A stretch of DNA of 64,000 bases from Roseiarcus sp963807735 (GTDB lineage Bacteria; Pseudomonadota; Alphaproteobacteria; Rhizobiales; Beijerinckiaceae). Positions 18,158-27,001 of the stretch are shown here, in pieces. Numbering within the stretch: position 1 is the first letter of the stretch; the number at the start of each line of letters is the position of its first letter. The position numbers were made by a program, and so were the translations under genes. The stretch covers positions 248,001-312,000 of the forward strand of contig CAWEDI010000004.1 of NCBI GenBank assembly GCA_963807735.1. The letters are read 5' to 3'. Below the pieces are notes generated by a model. That model had not been told where the DNA came from. It was given only the letters and a program-made list of their open reading frames with translations, and did no database searches.

Positions 18158-18361
18158 TCAAATCGCAATCCGCTCAATCTCGTCGAGCGAAATTTCGTCG
18201 CCGGCGCGGTCATAAAGCTTGGGCGTGCGTGGGCTTTCGTGCGCCGCGATGGCCTGAGCGTTCTCCAAAGTTCCTCCGGCCTCCAAATAGGCGGTGACCC
18301 CTGTCGCGCGAAATGTGTGGCAGCCGATGCGGACGATATCGGCGGTGCGGCGCTGGACCAT
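18158..18361 (-). pseudogene. Tyrosine recombinase C-terminal remnant
   Basis: The minus strand reads MVQRRTADIVRIGCHTFRATGVTAYLEAGGTLENAQAIAAHESPRTPKLYDRAGDEISLDEIERIAI when joined. It carries H-x-x-R in HTFRAT, a late His in AAHESPRT and the nucleophile Tyr in KLYDR. This is the last 67 residues of a rhizobial-type integrase. Upstream sequence is out of frame. Nothing coding is evident between this and the resolvase remnant (17830-18157). Confidence 0.75.
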
Positions 18362-18492
18362 CCGTCAGGCGCCCGCGGCGGCCGTACGCTTCGCCGCCGA
18401 TCAGCTTCTCGATCGTTGGCTCGGCCGATCTCGTGACAATGTACTCGAAGAGTGAGGACCGATGGCGAGCATGGCCCGCGCATCCGCGAACG

Positions 18493-19377
18493 CTATGCTG
18501 CACCTGCCAAAGTCATCGCACGATGCGCGTCCGCCATGCCCGACTTGAGGCCCTCCAGGGCAAGGCGCGCCACGTCCGCACCGTCCTCGTAGACGCTTCG
18601 CCAGATAGCCGCCTTGCCGGCGATTGCCGGCGTGCAGGTCGACGACGAAAACGCTTCGAAGGAAATCGGACCGGTATATTCGGCCGCCACAAGGGCGCGG
18701 AACAGCGGCGCGAAGTCGATGCTGCCGGTCCCCATGTAGCCGCGATGGTTTTCATTGACGTGGAAGTAGCAAAGACGAGATCCGCAGGATCGGATTGCCG
18801 CCGAGGCATCCGGCTCCTCGATGTGCATGTGGAATGTGTCGAGGTGGATACCGACGTTGTCCTCACCTATGGCGTCGACGAACCGAACCGCCTGGGCTGC
18901 CGTATTCAACAGATTGGATTCGAAGCGGTTGACGACTTCGACGGCCAAAGTGACCCCCTTTGCTTTGGCCGCCTGGGCAACGTCCCGCAAGCCTGAGACC
19001 GCGTTCGCATAGCCAGCCTCTGTAGGGGGAACAAGATACTTCTGCCAAGCGGAGCCGATCACACCAGCGATCGTTGAACCGCCGATGAAAGCCGTCGCCT
19101 CCACGACTTCTTGCAGCTTGGCGATGCCAGCTCTTGAAATTGCTCTGTCAGCACTGGAGATGTCCGTTTCCGGCGTCAGACCGAGGCTGACGGTCGGCTT
19201 CAGATGGTGCTGCAGCAGCAATTCACGCGTGCGTTTGAGGTCGGTCGTGCCGGGATCGAAGAGCGGCACCTCGATAAAATCATAGCCCAAGGCCGCCGCC
19301 AACCGGATGGCTTTCTCCGAGCCCGGCTCGTCCCAATCGTTGACGAGGACCATCGCGTGCAAGCCGAAGGGATTCAT
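18493..19377 (-). CDS. Sugar epimerase/isomerase of the D-tagatose 3-epimerase type
   Basis: A 294-residue TIM-barrel protein of the AP-endonuclease-2 superfamily. Metal ligands are visible: Glu in TLAVEVVNRFE, Asp in GIHLDTFHMHIEE, His in YFHVNENHRGYMG and Glu in GPISFEAFSSS, the set used by ketose 3-epimerases. It probably interconverts ketoses or their phosphates in the cytosol. It lies next to a LacI regulator, a ribitol-dehydrogenase-like SDR and a sugar ABC importer. A candidate LacI operator lies 235 bp upstream. It may process the keto-pentose produced by the dehydrogenase. Confidence 0.85.
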   Translation of the reverse strand: MNPFGLHAMVLVNDWDEPGSEKAIRLAAALGYDFIEVPLFDPGTTDLKRTRELLLQHHLKPTVSLGLTPETDISSADRAISRAGIAKLQEVVEATAFIGGSTIAGVIGSAWQKYLVPPTEAGYANAVSGLRDVAQAAKAKGVTLAVEVVNRFESNLLNTAAQAVRFVDAIGEDNVGIHLDTFHMHIEEPDASAAIRSCGSRLCYFHVNENHRGYMGTGSIDFAPLFRALVAAEYTGPISFEAFSSSTCTPAIAGKAAIWRSVYEDGADVARLALEGLKSGMADAHRAMTLAGAA

Positions 19378-19999
19378 ATTTCTCTCCTATTTGGCGATCT
19401 TCAGATGCTGCGGCATTCCGCTCGGTCACTTAATCCGAATTTGCAGCCGCTGCGGTTTGCGAATTGTGCGCGCCCAATAAAGCGAACGTCATCGGCGGGC
19501 TATGAAGGACTGAAAAAACCGTGTCTCGGCCCGTTTCGGTCGATCTTGTCGTTGCGACCGCAAGGTCGCTGCGAGCTTTCTTACTGCAGAGCGATTTTGT
19601 CAACCGCTATGAAACGTTTTTTTGCGTGAGCTCGTGCGGATATATTCCGAGTTCGACCCGCATCTTTATGTTTCTCCACAAGTTTTCTCAACTCGTTTGA
19701 ATTATCATCTGGGAGAATAACACCTACGCAGTGCCGCTGTATATGTGTAACGATTTATGAACATTAAATTGAATAGAGACCCACAAGACGACCGCATTTC
19801 GAGGCGACGTCAGGTAGTGATCAGAAAACGTCGGTTCGACATGCGACGATGTCGACGGGGTAACTGCGCATCAGGGACAGTCGTGAGCATCGCACGCCGA
19901 TAATCGAGGAAACGCGAAATGGACTGACGTCCCGCCTTCAATCTTGTCCTCATCGCTCGCCTCGCGCCGACAACGGAAGACTTGGATCGACGGCGAGAA
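19378..19999. promoter_or_regulatory. Regulatory region of the epimerase gene with AAACGTTT site
   Basis: The 620-bp gap holds no gene. GAAACGTTTTTTTGCG with palindromic core AAACGTTT at 19612-19619 resembles LacI/GalR-family half-sites. Near copies stand upstream of the sugar-binding-protein gene (25666-25673 and 25803-25810). The AT-richer segment 19670-19790 could contain the promoter. Confidence 0.45.
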
Positions 20000-21004
20000 T
20001 TATCCGGTCGTGCCCCTTGGCATTGGCTCGCATGCCAGCCGTATGAGGCGCGGCGGTGACGACGGCTCGCGAACACGCGCCATCAACGCGGCCCAGGCAT
20101 GTTCGGCCATTTCGGTGACAGGCTGGCGAATGGTGGAGATGGCGGGCGTCGTGACGGACATCCAGTCGTAGTCGTCAAACCCGAGCAGCGCCATTTGATC
20201 GGGTATGGAAATTCCCCTGTCCTTGAGCACGCTGAAACACCCGTAGGTCGCCAGATTGGTCAGCGAGAACATGGCTGTTGCGCCCGCCATCCGGCCTAGC
20301 CATGCCGAAATCACGGGCCGCATGGCGTCCGGCCGCGTGCCGACCTCGATCACGGACGCGGTCACCCCCGGCCCGAAGGCTTTCGTCGCGGCCGTGATGC
20401 CCGCGTAGCGCTCGCTGATATTGGCGGTATTCAAATCCGAGGCGACGGCCAGGATGGAGCGATGTCCCTTGCGGAACAGCATGGTCGCTCCCTCGAACGC
20501 GGCCTTGTAATTGTCGATCGCGACGGTGTCCGCCGGCGGATCGGTCGGAATGCGATCCGCAACGACGAAAGGCACGGAGGACCGGATCATGTGCCGCCGG
20601 GCGGTAAAGTCGAGGTCGCAGGGAATGGCGATGATGCCGATCGGGCGCCAACCCACCAGGGCTTTGAGGCGGGATTCCTCAAGCTCCGGGTCCTCGCGGC
20701 TGCTGGCGACGAGGAGATCGAAACCGCTGCGGAGCGCCGCCTTCTCAAGCGCCGCCACAAAAAGCGCGAAAAATGGGTTGGCGAGGTCGGGAACGAGGAC
20801 GCCGGCGATCGTTGACTGGTTCGATCGCATGCGGCGAGCGGAGACATCCGCGACGTAGCCGAGGCTATCGATCGCCGAATTAACGCGCTCGACAAGGTCT
20901 GGACCGACGGAACGCCGTCCGGCCAGCACATTGGATACCGTAGCGGTCGAGACCTGAGCCCGCTCAGCGACGTCGCGTATGGACGGCGATTTCCGCTGAA
21001 ACAA
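20000..21004 (-). CDS. LacI-family transcriptional regulator
   Basis: The 334-residue protein has the LacI N-terminal helix-turn-helix and hinge (SIRDVAERAQVSTATVSNVLAGRRSVGPDLVERVNSAIDSLGYVADVSARRM) and a periplasmic-binding-protein-like effector domain (IAGVLVPDLANPFFALFVAALE, LGFDDYDWMSVTTPAISTIRQP). It lies between the epimerase and SDR genes, all on one strand. It most likely represses this polyol/sugar unit until the imported sugar binds. The shared AAACGTTT sites are its likely operators. Confidence 0.93.
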   Translation of the reverse strand: MFQRKSPSIRDVAERAQVSTATVSNVLAGRRSVGPDLVERVNSAIDSLGYVADVSARRMRSNQSTIAGVLVPDLANPFFALFVAALEKAALRSGFDLLVASSREDPELEESRLKALVGWRPIGIIAIPCDLDFTARRHMIRSSVPFVVADRIPTDPPADTVAIDNYKAAFEGATMLFRKGHRSILAVASDLNTANISERYAGITAATKAFGPGVTASVIEVGTRPDAMRPVISAWLGRMAGATAMFSLTNLATYGCFSVLKDRGISIPDQMALLGFDDYDWMSVTTPAISTIRQPVTEMAEHAWAALMARVREPSSPPRLIRLACEPMPRGTTG

Positions 21005-21268
21005 AATTCTAATCCCGTCCGCCTCACGCCGTCCCCTGCTCTGCCCTTGAGCTGGTCTTCGATCAAGTGGGCTTCGGGGGCCTGCTGTCGTGCGCGAAAC
21101 TAGACCCGAAAGGCAAAACCCGCTCTAGCCGTTGGCCTGTACCGATAAGTCATCGTCGCCAAATTACCTATCGTCGTGTTGCGCCTACGGATCGGTCGAG
21201 AACCGGCAGACTTCGATTGCCGAAAAGATGTGCGTTCCTTCGCCGCCAAACCGACGCAAAGACCGATT
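21005..21268. other. Gap between SDR and lacI genes
   Basis: 264 bp separating the SDR stop from the lacI start on the minus strand. No gene or obvious AAACGTTT motif is present. lacI may have its own promoter here or be read through from the transporter operon. Confidence 0.4.
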
Positions 21269-21997
21269 TTACATATCCAGAGCGTGCGGCAGGATGACCA
21301 GATCGCGGATCACCACCTTTCTTTGTCGCGTCAGCATGAACAGGACGGCGTCGGCGACTTCTTTCGGCTCCATGAGGCTTCCGGAAGCCAGAGCCTCGTC
21401 CATCTTGGCTTTCGGCCAGTCCTTAAGGAGAGCCGTTACGACGGGGCCGGGCGCTATCTCGCAAACCCGGATGCCGTGCTTGATCACCTGACGTCGGGTC
21501 GAATGGACGAAGGCCTGTATGGCGTGCTTGGACGCCGTATAGATCGGTTCCCATACGACTGGGATGAAGCCTGCAACCGAGCTCGTCACGATGATGTCGC
21601 CGGTCTTGCGCTCGACCATATGCGGCAGCACCGCATGGACGCATCGGAAGACGGCATTAATGTTGAGGTTCAGCATCCGGTCCCACGCGTCGGGATCGCC
21701 GCCGAGGACTTCGCCGCCGATATATGAGCCCGCATTGGCGTGAAAGATATCAAGCTGGCCGGTCTTCTCCAGCAGCTTGGGCATCATGCCGGAGACGCTC
21801 GCAGGGTTCGTCAGGTTGACGACCAACGGTATGGCCTTAGGCCCAAGCTCCGCGCAGAGTTCGTCGAGCTTGTCGGCGGCATAGTCGACGAGGACAACGC
21901 GCGCGCCGGCCTCGAGAAGAACTTTGGCGCACTCCAGCCCGATCCCGGAGGCCGCGCCTGTCACGGCGGCGACTTTTCCGCTTAGGTCTTGGGCCAT
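21269..21997 (-). CDS. Ribitol 2-dehydrogenase-like SDR
   Basis: Start at 21997 (MAQDLSGKVAAVTGAASGIG) has GGAG upstream; an ATG 26 codons earlier adds no homology. The NAD site is TGAASGIG, with NAG in FHANAGSYIGG, the catalytic Ser in TSSVAGF and YTASK. The stretches LDIFHANAGSYIGG, WDRMLNLNINAVFRCVHAVLPHM and the ending LTRQRKVVIRDLVILPHALDM are close to ribitol dehydrogenases, which oxidise ribitol to D-ribulose. It is the last gene of the ABC importer operon, 146 bp after the permease. Confidence 0.85.
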   Translation of the reverse strand: MAQDLSGKVAAVTGAASGIGLECAKVLLEAGARVVLVDYAADKLDELCAELGPKAIPLVVNLTNPASVSGMMPKLLEKTGQLDIFHANAGSYIGGEVLGGDPDAWDRMLNLNINAVFRCVHAVLPHMVERKTGDIIVTSSVAGFIPVVWEPIYTASKHAIQAFVHSTRRQVIKHGIRVCEIAPGPVVTALLKDWPKAKMDEALASGSLMEPKEVADAVLFMLTRQRKVVIRDLVILPHALDM

Positions 21998-22143
21998 GGA
22001 AGACTTCTCCTTAACAACGATGGAAACACGGGGGGCGGGAACGCTCGGCCGCGGCCGAACGCCCGCGCGTTCCAATACCGATCAAACTCACCCTGCAGAG
22101 GCGCCATCCGGCAGCGCTCGACGATCCGAGCTTAGGTTGAACG

Positions 22144-23397
22144 TCAGGCCCGACCATGCGAGACGCGTGACCGCCGCGCCAAGGAGTCGACGATGACGGC
22201 GATCGCGAGCACGGCGCCCGTGATCATGTACCGAAGCGACGAGGACAGATCGAGCAGCGTCAGTCCGCTCGCGATCGACTGGATCACGATGATGCCGAGC
22301 AACGCCGCGTAGGCGCTGCCGCGACCGCCGAAGAGGCTCGTTCCGCCGATCACGGCGGCGGCAATGGCGTTCAGATTGACGTCGCCCGTTCCCGCCTGCT
22401 GGCTCGCCGAGGCGAGACGCGCCGCGGACAGAACGCCGCCGAGCGCCGCAAAGGTCGAGCACAACGCGAAGGCGCTCATATAGATGAACCGCACGTTGAT
22501 GCCGGCGCGCCGCGCCGCTTCCCGGTTGCCGCCGACCGCCGTCATCGAGCGCCCCCATTGGGTGCGGGTCAGCGCGTAGTTCATCCCGACCACGAGACCA
22601 ACGAACAGGCCGAACATCCACGGAACGCCGCGATCGGTATTGAGATAGTAGGCTACAAGCTCAAGGGCGACCGTCAAAATCAGCGCTTTTGCGACGATAC
22701 CGGCGATCGAAGGCGGTGTGAGACCCGCGGTCTTGCGCCGTGTCGCCGTGCGGATGCCGGTGTAGAGGACCGTAGCGCCCGCGATGACGACAAGCGCGTA
22801 GGAAACCACGTGCGGCATCACCAGCGTCTGGCCGAGATTAACCATCGTCGAGCCGTACGGCAGGTTGATCGAGCCGCTGGCGCCGAGGATGTAGAGCTGC
22901 AGGCCCAGCACTGCGAGTAGGCCCGACAGCGTCGACACGAAGCTCGGCATGCCGAGGCGATTGAACAGAATTGCGTAGATCACGCCGATGAGGGCGCCGA
23001 CCACAAGGGCGGCCAGGATCGCGATGATAACCGGCCAGCCCTGATTGACCCACAGCACGCCAAGCAGCGCCGAGGCGAAGCCGCTTACCGAGCCCACCGA
23101 GAGATCGATTTCGCCGACGAGCAGAATGCACACGATGCCGAGCGCGATGACGCCCGTCGTCGAGCAGTCGAAAAGCAGGTTGACGAGATTATTGCTCGCC
23201 AGAAATACCGGGTTGAGGCTTTGGAATACGGTCCAGATGATCACAAGCCCGACGACCACCGGCAGTGAGCCGAGATCGCCCGAGCGTATGCTGTCGATGA
23301 AGCTGCGGACAGTGCCGGCAAGGCCGGCGTCGTGCCGCACGCGAACGTCCGCACGGTCGAGCGGCGGCGCCCCTGGATTTGTGCTCGTGCCGGTCAC
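22144..23397 (-). CDS. Sugar ABC transporter permease (XylH/RbsC family)
   Basis: The 417-residue integral membrane protein is longer than RbsC and matches XylH-type permeases. Examples are IALGIVCILLVGEIDLSVGSVSGFASALLG, the LSGLLAVLGLQLYILGASGSINLP region and NAIAAAVIGGTSLFGGRGSAYAALLG. About ten helices are expected. It overlaps the upstream ATPase gene by ATGA (23394-23397). It forms the membrane channel of the importer with the ATPase at 23394. Confidence 0.92.
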   Translation of the reverse strand: MTGTSTNPGAPPLDRADVRVRHDAGLAGTVRSFIDSIRSGDLGSLPVVVGLVIIWTVFQSLNPVFLASNNLVNLLFDCSTTGVIALGIVCILLVGEIDLSVGSVSGFASALLGVLWVNQGWPVIIAILAALVVGALIGVIYAILFNRLGMPSFVSTLSGLLAVLGLQLYILGASGSINLPYGSTMVNLGQTLVMPHVVSYALVVIAGATVLYTGIRTATRRKTAGLTPPSIAGIVAKALILTVALELVAYYLNTDRGVPWMFGLFVGLVVGMNYALTRTQWGRSMTAVGGNREAARRAGINVRFIYMSAFALCSTFAALGGVLSAARLASASQQAGTGDVNLNAIAAAVIGGTSLFGGRGSAYAALLGIIVIQSIASGLTLLDLSSSLRYMITGAVLAIAVIVDSLARRSRVSHGRA

Positions 23398-24215
23398 GCC
23401 CGCGCCTCCCCGATGCTATCCTGTTGCGTCTGACGTCGCCCCGATCGACGGGACACGGCATTGTCGGCCGCGCCCGTAATGGCGCTCACCAACTCCTGGT
23501 TCGACGTGTCAGGGTAGAAGATCCCGTTGTTGCGCCCGAGGCGTAAGACGACGATCCGATCCGCGACGGCGCGCACGTCTTCCATGTTGTGGCTGATCAT
23601 GATGACGCCGAGGCCGCGGTCGCGCACCCGTTCGATGAGGTTCAGCACTTCCGCGGTCTGCGCTACGCCGAGCGCGGCGGTCGGCTCGTCGAGCATGATG
23701 AGCTTGGGGTCGAGCAGCAGCGAGCGCGCAATGGCGACTGTCTGACGCTGGCCGCCCGAGAGCGAGGCGATCGGTTCGCGCACGCTCGGGATGCGGGCCG
23801 AGAGCTCGTTCAAGAGCTTCCAGGCGCGTATTTCCATGGTGACTTCGTCGAGCGCGTAGGGCTGAAGCTCTTTACCCAGAAAGATATTCGCCACGACATC
23901 CAGGTTTTCGCAAAGAGCGAGGTCCTGGAACACCGTGGCGATTCCGAGCGCCAGCGCGTCATTCGGACCCGTAAGGGTCACTTCCTTGCCGCCGAAGGTC
24001 ATGGTGCCGCTGGTTTGCGGATGCACGCCGGCCAGGACCTTCACCAGCGTCGATTTCCCCGCGCCGTTGTCGCCAACCAAGGCCACCACCTCGCCGGCAT
24101 GCACGTCGAGATCGATGTCGGTCAACGCGGAGACGGCGCCGAACTGCTTCGATATGCCCCGGAGGCTGAGCACCAGCTCGCCTGAGGGCGGCTTTCGTTC
24201 GGAGATGTTCGTCAT
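23394..24215 (-). CDS. Sugar ABC transporter ATPase (single-domain, XylG-like half)
   Basis: 273 residues, one nucleotide-binding domain only: Walker A GDNGAGKSTL, signature LSGGQRQ, Walker B KLIMLDEPTAALG and switch His in MISHNME. Classical XylG/RbsA have two such domains. One-domain versions of about 260 residues are known for rhizobial sugar and polyol importers and act as homodimers. The C-terminal tail (AADNAVSRRSGRRQTQQDS) is extra. It couples to the permease through an ATGA overlap. Confidence 0.92.
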   Translation of the reverse strand: MTNISERKPPSGELVLSLRGISKQFGAVSALTDIDLDVHAGEVVALVGDNGAGKSTLVKVLAGVHPQTSGTMTFGGKEVTLTGPNDALALGIATVFQDLALCENLDVVANIFLGKELQPYALDEVTMEIRAWKLLNELSARIPSVREPIASLSGGQRQTVAIARSLLLDPKLIMLDEPTAALGVAQTAEVLNLIERVRDRGLGVIMISHNMEDVRAVADRIVVLRLGRNNGIFYPDTSNQELVSAITGAADNAVSRRSGRRQTQQDSIGEARA

Positions 24216-24254
24216 CGGAGGCGCGCCATTGCTGTCAATCGGAACGAGATCAAA

Positions 24255-24288
24255 CGGCGACCGCCTGTGGGAGGAAAGGCGATCGCCG
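24255..24288 (-). promoter_or_regulatory. Intercistronic stem-loop between binding-protein and ATPase genes
   Basis: CGGCGACCGCCT (24255-24266) and AGGCGATCGCCG (24277-24288) pair over 12 bp with one mismatch, starting 10 bp after the binding-protein stop. No T tract follows. Such hairpins commonly protect the upstream mRNA, so binding protein is made in excess over ATPase and permease. Confidence 0.6.
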
Positions 24289-24298
24289 TCGACGGCCG

Positions 24299-25384
24299 TC
24301 AGTTAATACCGAGCTTCTTGCACCCGGCGGCGTAACGGTCCGTGCAGAGCACGGCAGGAGCCTCGATCGGCTTGCCGTTGATCTGCTTGTCGACGATCTC
24401 CGCCTTGAGGTTTTCGGCTGTCACGAGGGTCGGCGTGAACAGCTTCGTCGGCGTGCCGAACAACGTGGTGTCCGCTTTCGGAGGATTGCCGCTGAGCAGC
24501 CCAACAACGACATCCGCCGCCGCCGCCGCCACGATCTCGCTCGGCTTGTTGATCGTATTGTACTGGTCGCCGGAGATGATCAGCTGGAGCCCGGCAATGG
24601 TCGCGTCATTGCCCGTGACCGGGGGGACCGGATCGACGCCGGCCGCCTTGAAAGCCGCAATCGCGCCGCCGCCCGTCCCGTCATTGGCCGCGACCACGCC
24701 CACGATCTTCTTGCCGAAGCGCGAAATCTGGCCGCTCGCCCACTGCTGGGCCTTGGACGGGAGCCAATCGGGGGTGTCGTATTCGGCGAGGGTAGCGTAG
24801 CCGCCGCCTTCGAGCCCCTCATGGATGCCCTTTTTGATCAGGCCCGCGGCGGCATCCGTCGGAGAACCGTTGATCTCCAGAACGCCAACGTTCGTGGGCG
24901 CGACGTTAGTCGCCTTCAAATGGTCGACAAGGGACTTGGCGATGGCCTTTCCGATTGCCTCGTTGTCGAACGAGACATAGTAATCGGCCGGCGTGGACGG
25001 AATGGGCCGGTCGTAGGCGATCACCTTGATGCCCTGCGCCTGCGCCTGCTTCACGAGCGAGGCGGCAGCCGTCGAGTCGACGGGATCGAGCACGATCGCC
25101 TTGGCGCCCTGCGAAACCACCGAATTGAATTGCTGCTGCTGACGCGAGGCGTCCGTATTCGCGTTTTGATAGAGCACCTTGCAGCTCGGGCAGAGCTTGC
25201 TCATTTCGGCGACAAAACCGGGATGGTCGTGCTCTTCATATCGTGTCGAGCCCTCGTCAGGCATAAGGAACGCCACGGTGACATTGGAAAGCTCCGCGGC
25301 AAAAGCCGGCTTTCCTCCCAGCAAACCCAGGGTCAGGGCGGCAGCCGACAAGGCCACGCTACGCGTTTTCCAAGAACCAACCAT
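24299..25384 (-). CDS. Periplasmic sugar/polyol-binding protein (XylF-like)
   Basis: 361 residues with a Sec signal ending GGKPAFAA (about residue 29). The mature part has the periplasmic-binding type I fold: VTVAFLMPDEGSTRYEEHDHPGFV, GAKAIVLDPVDSTAAASLVKQAQAQGIKVIAYDRPI, VVAANDGTGGGAIAAFKAAG and TGNDATIAGLQLIISGDQYNTINK. It is close to XylF-type D-xylose binders in layout, but the neighbouring dehydrogenase suggests a pentitol. It is the first gene of the operon. Two candidate LacI sites lie upstream. Confidence 0.92.
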   Translation of the reverse strand: MVGSWKTRSVALSAAALTLGLLGGKPAFAAELSNVTVAFLMPDEGSTRYEEHDHPGFVAEMSKLCPSCKVLYQNANTDASRQQQQFNSVVSQGAKAIVLDPVDSTAAASLVKQAQAQGIKVIAYDRPIPSTPADYYVSFDNEAIGKAIAKSLVDHLKATNVAPTNVGVLEINGSPTDAAAGLIKKGIHEGLEGGGYATLAEYDTPDWLPSKAQQWASGQISRFGKKIVGVVAANDGTGGGAIAAFKAAGVDPVPPVTGNDATIAGLQLIISGDQYNTINKPSEIVAAAAADVVVGLLSGNPPKADTTLFGTPTKLFTPTLVTAENLKAEIVDKQINGKPIEAPAVLCTDRYAAGCKKLGIN

Positions 25385-25955
25385 AGATGCTTCCTCCTGA
25401 TTTGCCCGTCGAAAGCCAACGGATTGCGGACGACGGGTGCGTTTGCGGCGCTAAGGGCGCAGCACTTGGGCCCGGGCGACGCCGCGCGGGCGAAATGTGT
25501 GAGATCGCGAGAAACGGGCGACGATTTTCCGGACAGCGCAGGCGGCAAGCGTCCTAAACCAAGAATCTGCGCCGCTCATCCCAGTCCTCCCGGTCGGTGG
25601 CGCCTTGCCGCGCCTCCCATTCGATGCGTTCGTGCTACCTCAGAGCGTCTCTTGTCAAGTCCGTGTAACGTTTTTTTATTCGCAAATAGCCGCTAGTCTG
25701 AGAGCGTTTGATACCGCGATCCCACGTAAATCGACGGCAAATTCGTTACTGATAACAATAGCGGCTCGGCCCCGGAGTGCTTTGATCCGGTGGAGCGTTG
25801 TGAAACGTTTTTCCGTGCCGATTAGTGGCAATCCGGCCTCCGGCGCCTGAGCGGCCTGGCATCAGGGAAATTTTGCGTGGCCGGGCCCTGGGCGCCAAAG
25901 CCTGAAGATAACTGGATTTTCGGCTGCCCTCATCAACACCAGGTCGCGGCGCTGT
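25385..25955. promoter_or_regulatory. Regulatory region of the sugar importer with two LacI-like sites
   Basis: No gene is seen here. GTGTAACGTTTTTTTATTCG contains TAACGTTT at 25666-25673, and TTGTGAAACGTTTTTCCGTG contains AAACGTTT at 25803-25810. They match the site at 19612 upstream of the epimerase gene. The sites are 280 and 420 bp from the start codon, so the leader may be long or looping may occur. Confidence 0.5.
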
Positions 25956-26310
25956 TCAAGCCCCCCGGGGAACGTTCAGCTCGACCTGCGACAGCGTTTC
26001 ACTCGACAGCGCGAGCCGAATGATCGGCACGCTGGAGGCGTTGTAGACGATCAGTTGTGGCGGCGTCACGCCCGGCGGCAGTTGTTTGAGGATCGTCTGC
26101 AAGATCGCCGTCATCTGCGCCTGCGCGGCGTTGATGTTGATGTTGATGTTGACCGTCGGCTGGAAGAACACTTTCACCACGCCGTAACCGGCGACCGACT
26201 GCGATTCGATGTGCTCGATGTCGTTGACGGTGGCCGAGACGCCGCGTTCGTAGATCGAGACGCGGTTGGCCATGTCGTCCGGCGGGTATAGCTCCAGACG
26301 ACGGACACGA
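25956..26310 (-). pseudogene. RND efflux permease internal fragment
   Basis: Minus-strand reading PDDMANRVSIYERGVSATVNDIEHIESQSVAGYGVVKVFFQPTVN (seen in pieces), then AAQAQMTAILQTILKQLPPGVTPPQLIVYNASSVPIIRLALSSETLSQ, matches residues about 55-170 of MdtB/AcrB-like pumps. It ends abruptly after ELNVPRGA. A hexanucleotide TTGATG repeated at 26131-26152 has expanded NIN to NININI. It is fused upstream to an alcohol-dehydrogenase scrap. Confidence 0.75.
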
Positions 26311-26405
26311 CGGGGATGTGGCTCCTTGTAAAGCTTGCTGGGCCGTTGAGGATGTCGGGCTTGTAGACCTACTCGGTCCACTCGCTGGGCGAGACCTCCT
26401 CCAGG

Positions 26406-26561
26406 CTAGATCGGATTTAGCCCACGGAACGGCCAGAGATCTGAGCCGCAAATCCAGGTCGCCGACAACCGAACTATGGCGTCGGTGTCTTTGAGAATCT
26501 TCGGCGCGGCGACCTCTTCGCAACGGATGTCGCGCGCGCCGTGAAGAACAGTGGTTTGCAT
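26406..26561 (-). pseudogene. Zinc alcohol dehydrogenase N-terminal fragment
   Basis: From ATG 26561: MQTTVLHGARDIRCEEVAAP, then DTDAIVRLSATWICGSDLWPFRG, the start of a medium-chain zinc alcohol dehydrogenase with its catalytic zinc Cys in ICGSD. It stops after about 51 residues. The remaining 300 residues are absent. Confidence 0.7.
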
Positions 26562-26573
26562 CAATCAGCTCCT

Positions 26574-26972
26574 TCAATCATGGGGGGAACGCGCTGGATC
26601 TCGCTGGCGAGGCGTGATCTCAATTGTGGCGGCGCGGGCGCGAGCCCCGATCATCGGTTCGAGATAGCGGCTCGCGCCATATTTGGCGCGGTAGGCTTCG
26701 TCGATGCGGTCGTTGAACGCGCCATCGACAGCCTCGAACTTGACGTCCCGCGTCAGGCCGGCGGCGGTAATTTTTCCGCCCTTCTGGCGCAGGGCCGCCT
26801 GATGCCAGCGCGAAGCTTGACCGTTATAGGCGCGCACGTAAAGGCCGCCGTCCACGACGACCGACCAGATCCAAGTGAGCGTGCCGTAGGTTTCGCCGTC
26901 GTCGCGAAACGGCGCGATGCGCAGATCGTCTGTTGCGGCTATCTTGCTCAACTCTTCGGGCGGCCACGGCAT
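26574..26972 (-). CDS. DUF2255 family protein
   Basis: Start at 26972 (MPWPPEELSKIAATDDLRIAPFRDDG). TWIWSVVVDGGLYVRAYNGQASRWHQAALRQKGGKI and FNDRIDEAYRAKYGASRYLEPMIGARARAATIEI are typical of DUF2255 proteins of about 130 residues. These are small cytoplasmic proteins of unknown function, often near SDR and alcohol-dehydrogenase genes, as here. Confidence 0.85.
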   Translation of the reverse strand: MPWPPEELSKIAATDDLRIAPFRDDGETYGTLTWIWSVVVDGGLYVRAYNGQASRWHQAALRQKGGKITAAGLTRDVKFEAVDGAFNDRIDEAYRAKYGASRYLEPMIGARARAATIEITPRQRDPARSPHD

Positions 26973-27001
26973 GGCGATCCTCGTCTGGATGGGAATTCCG
27001 C

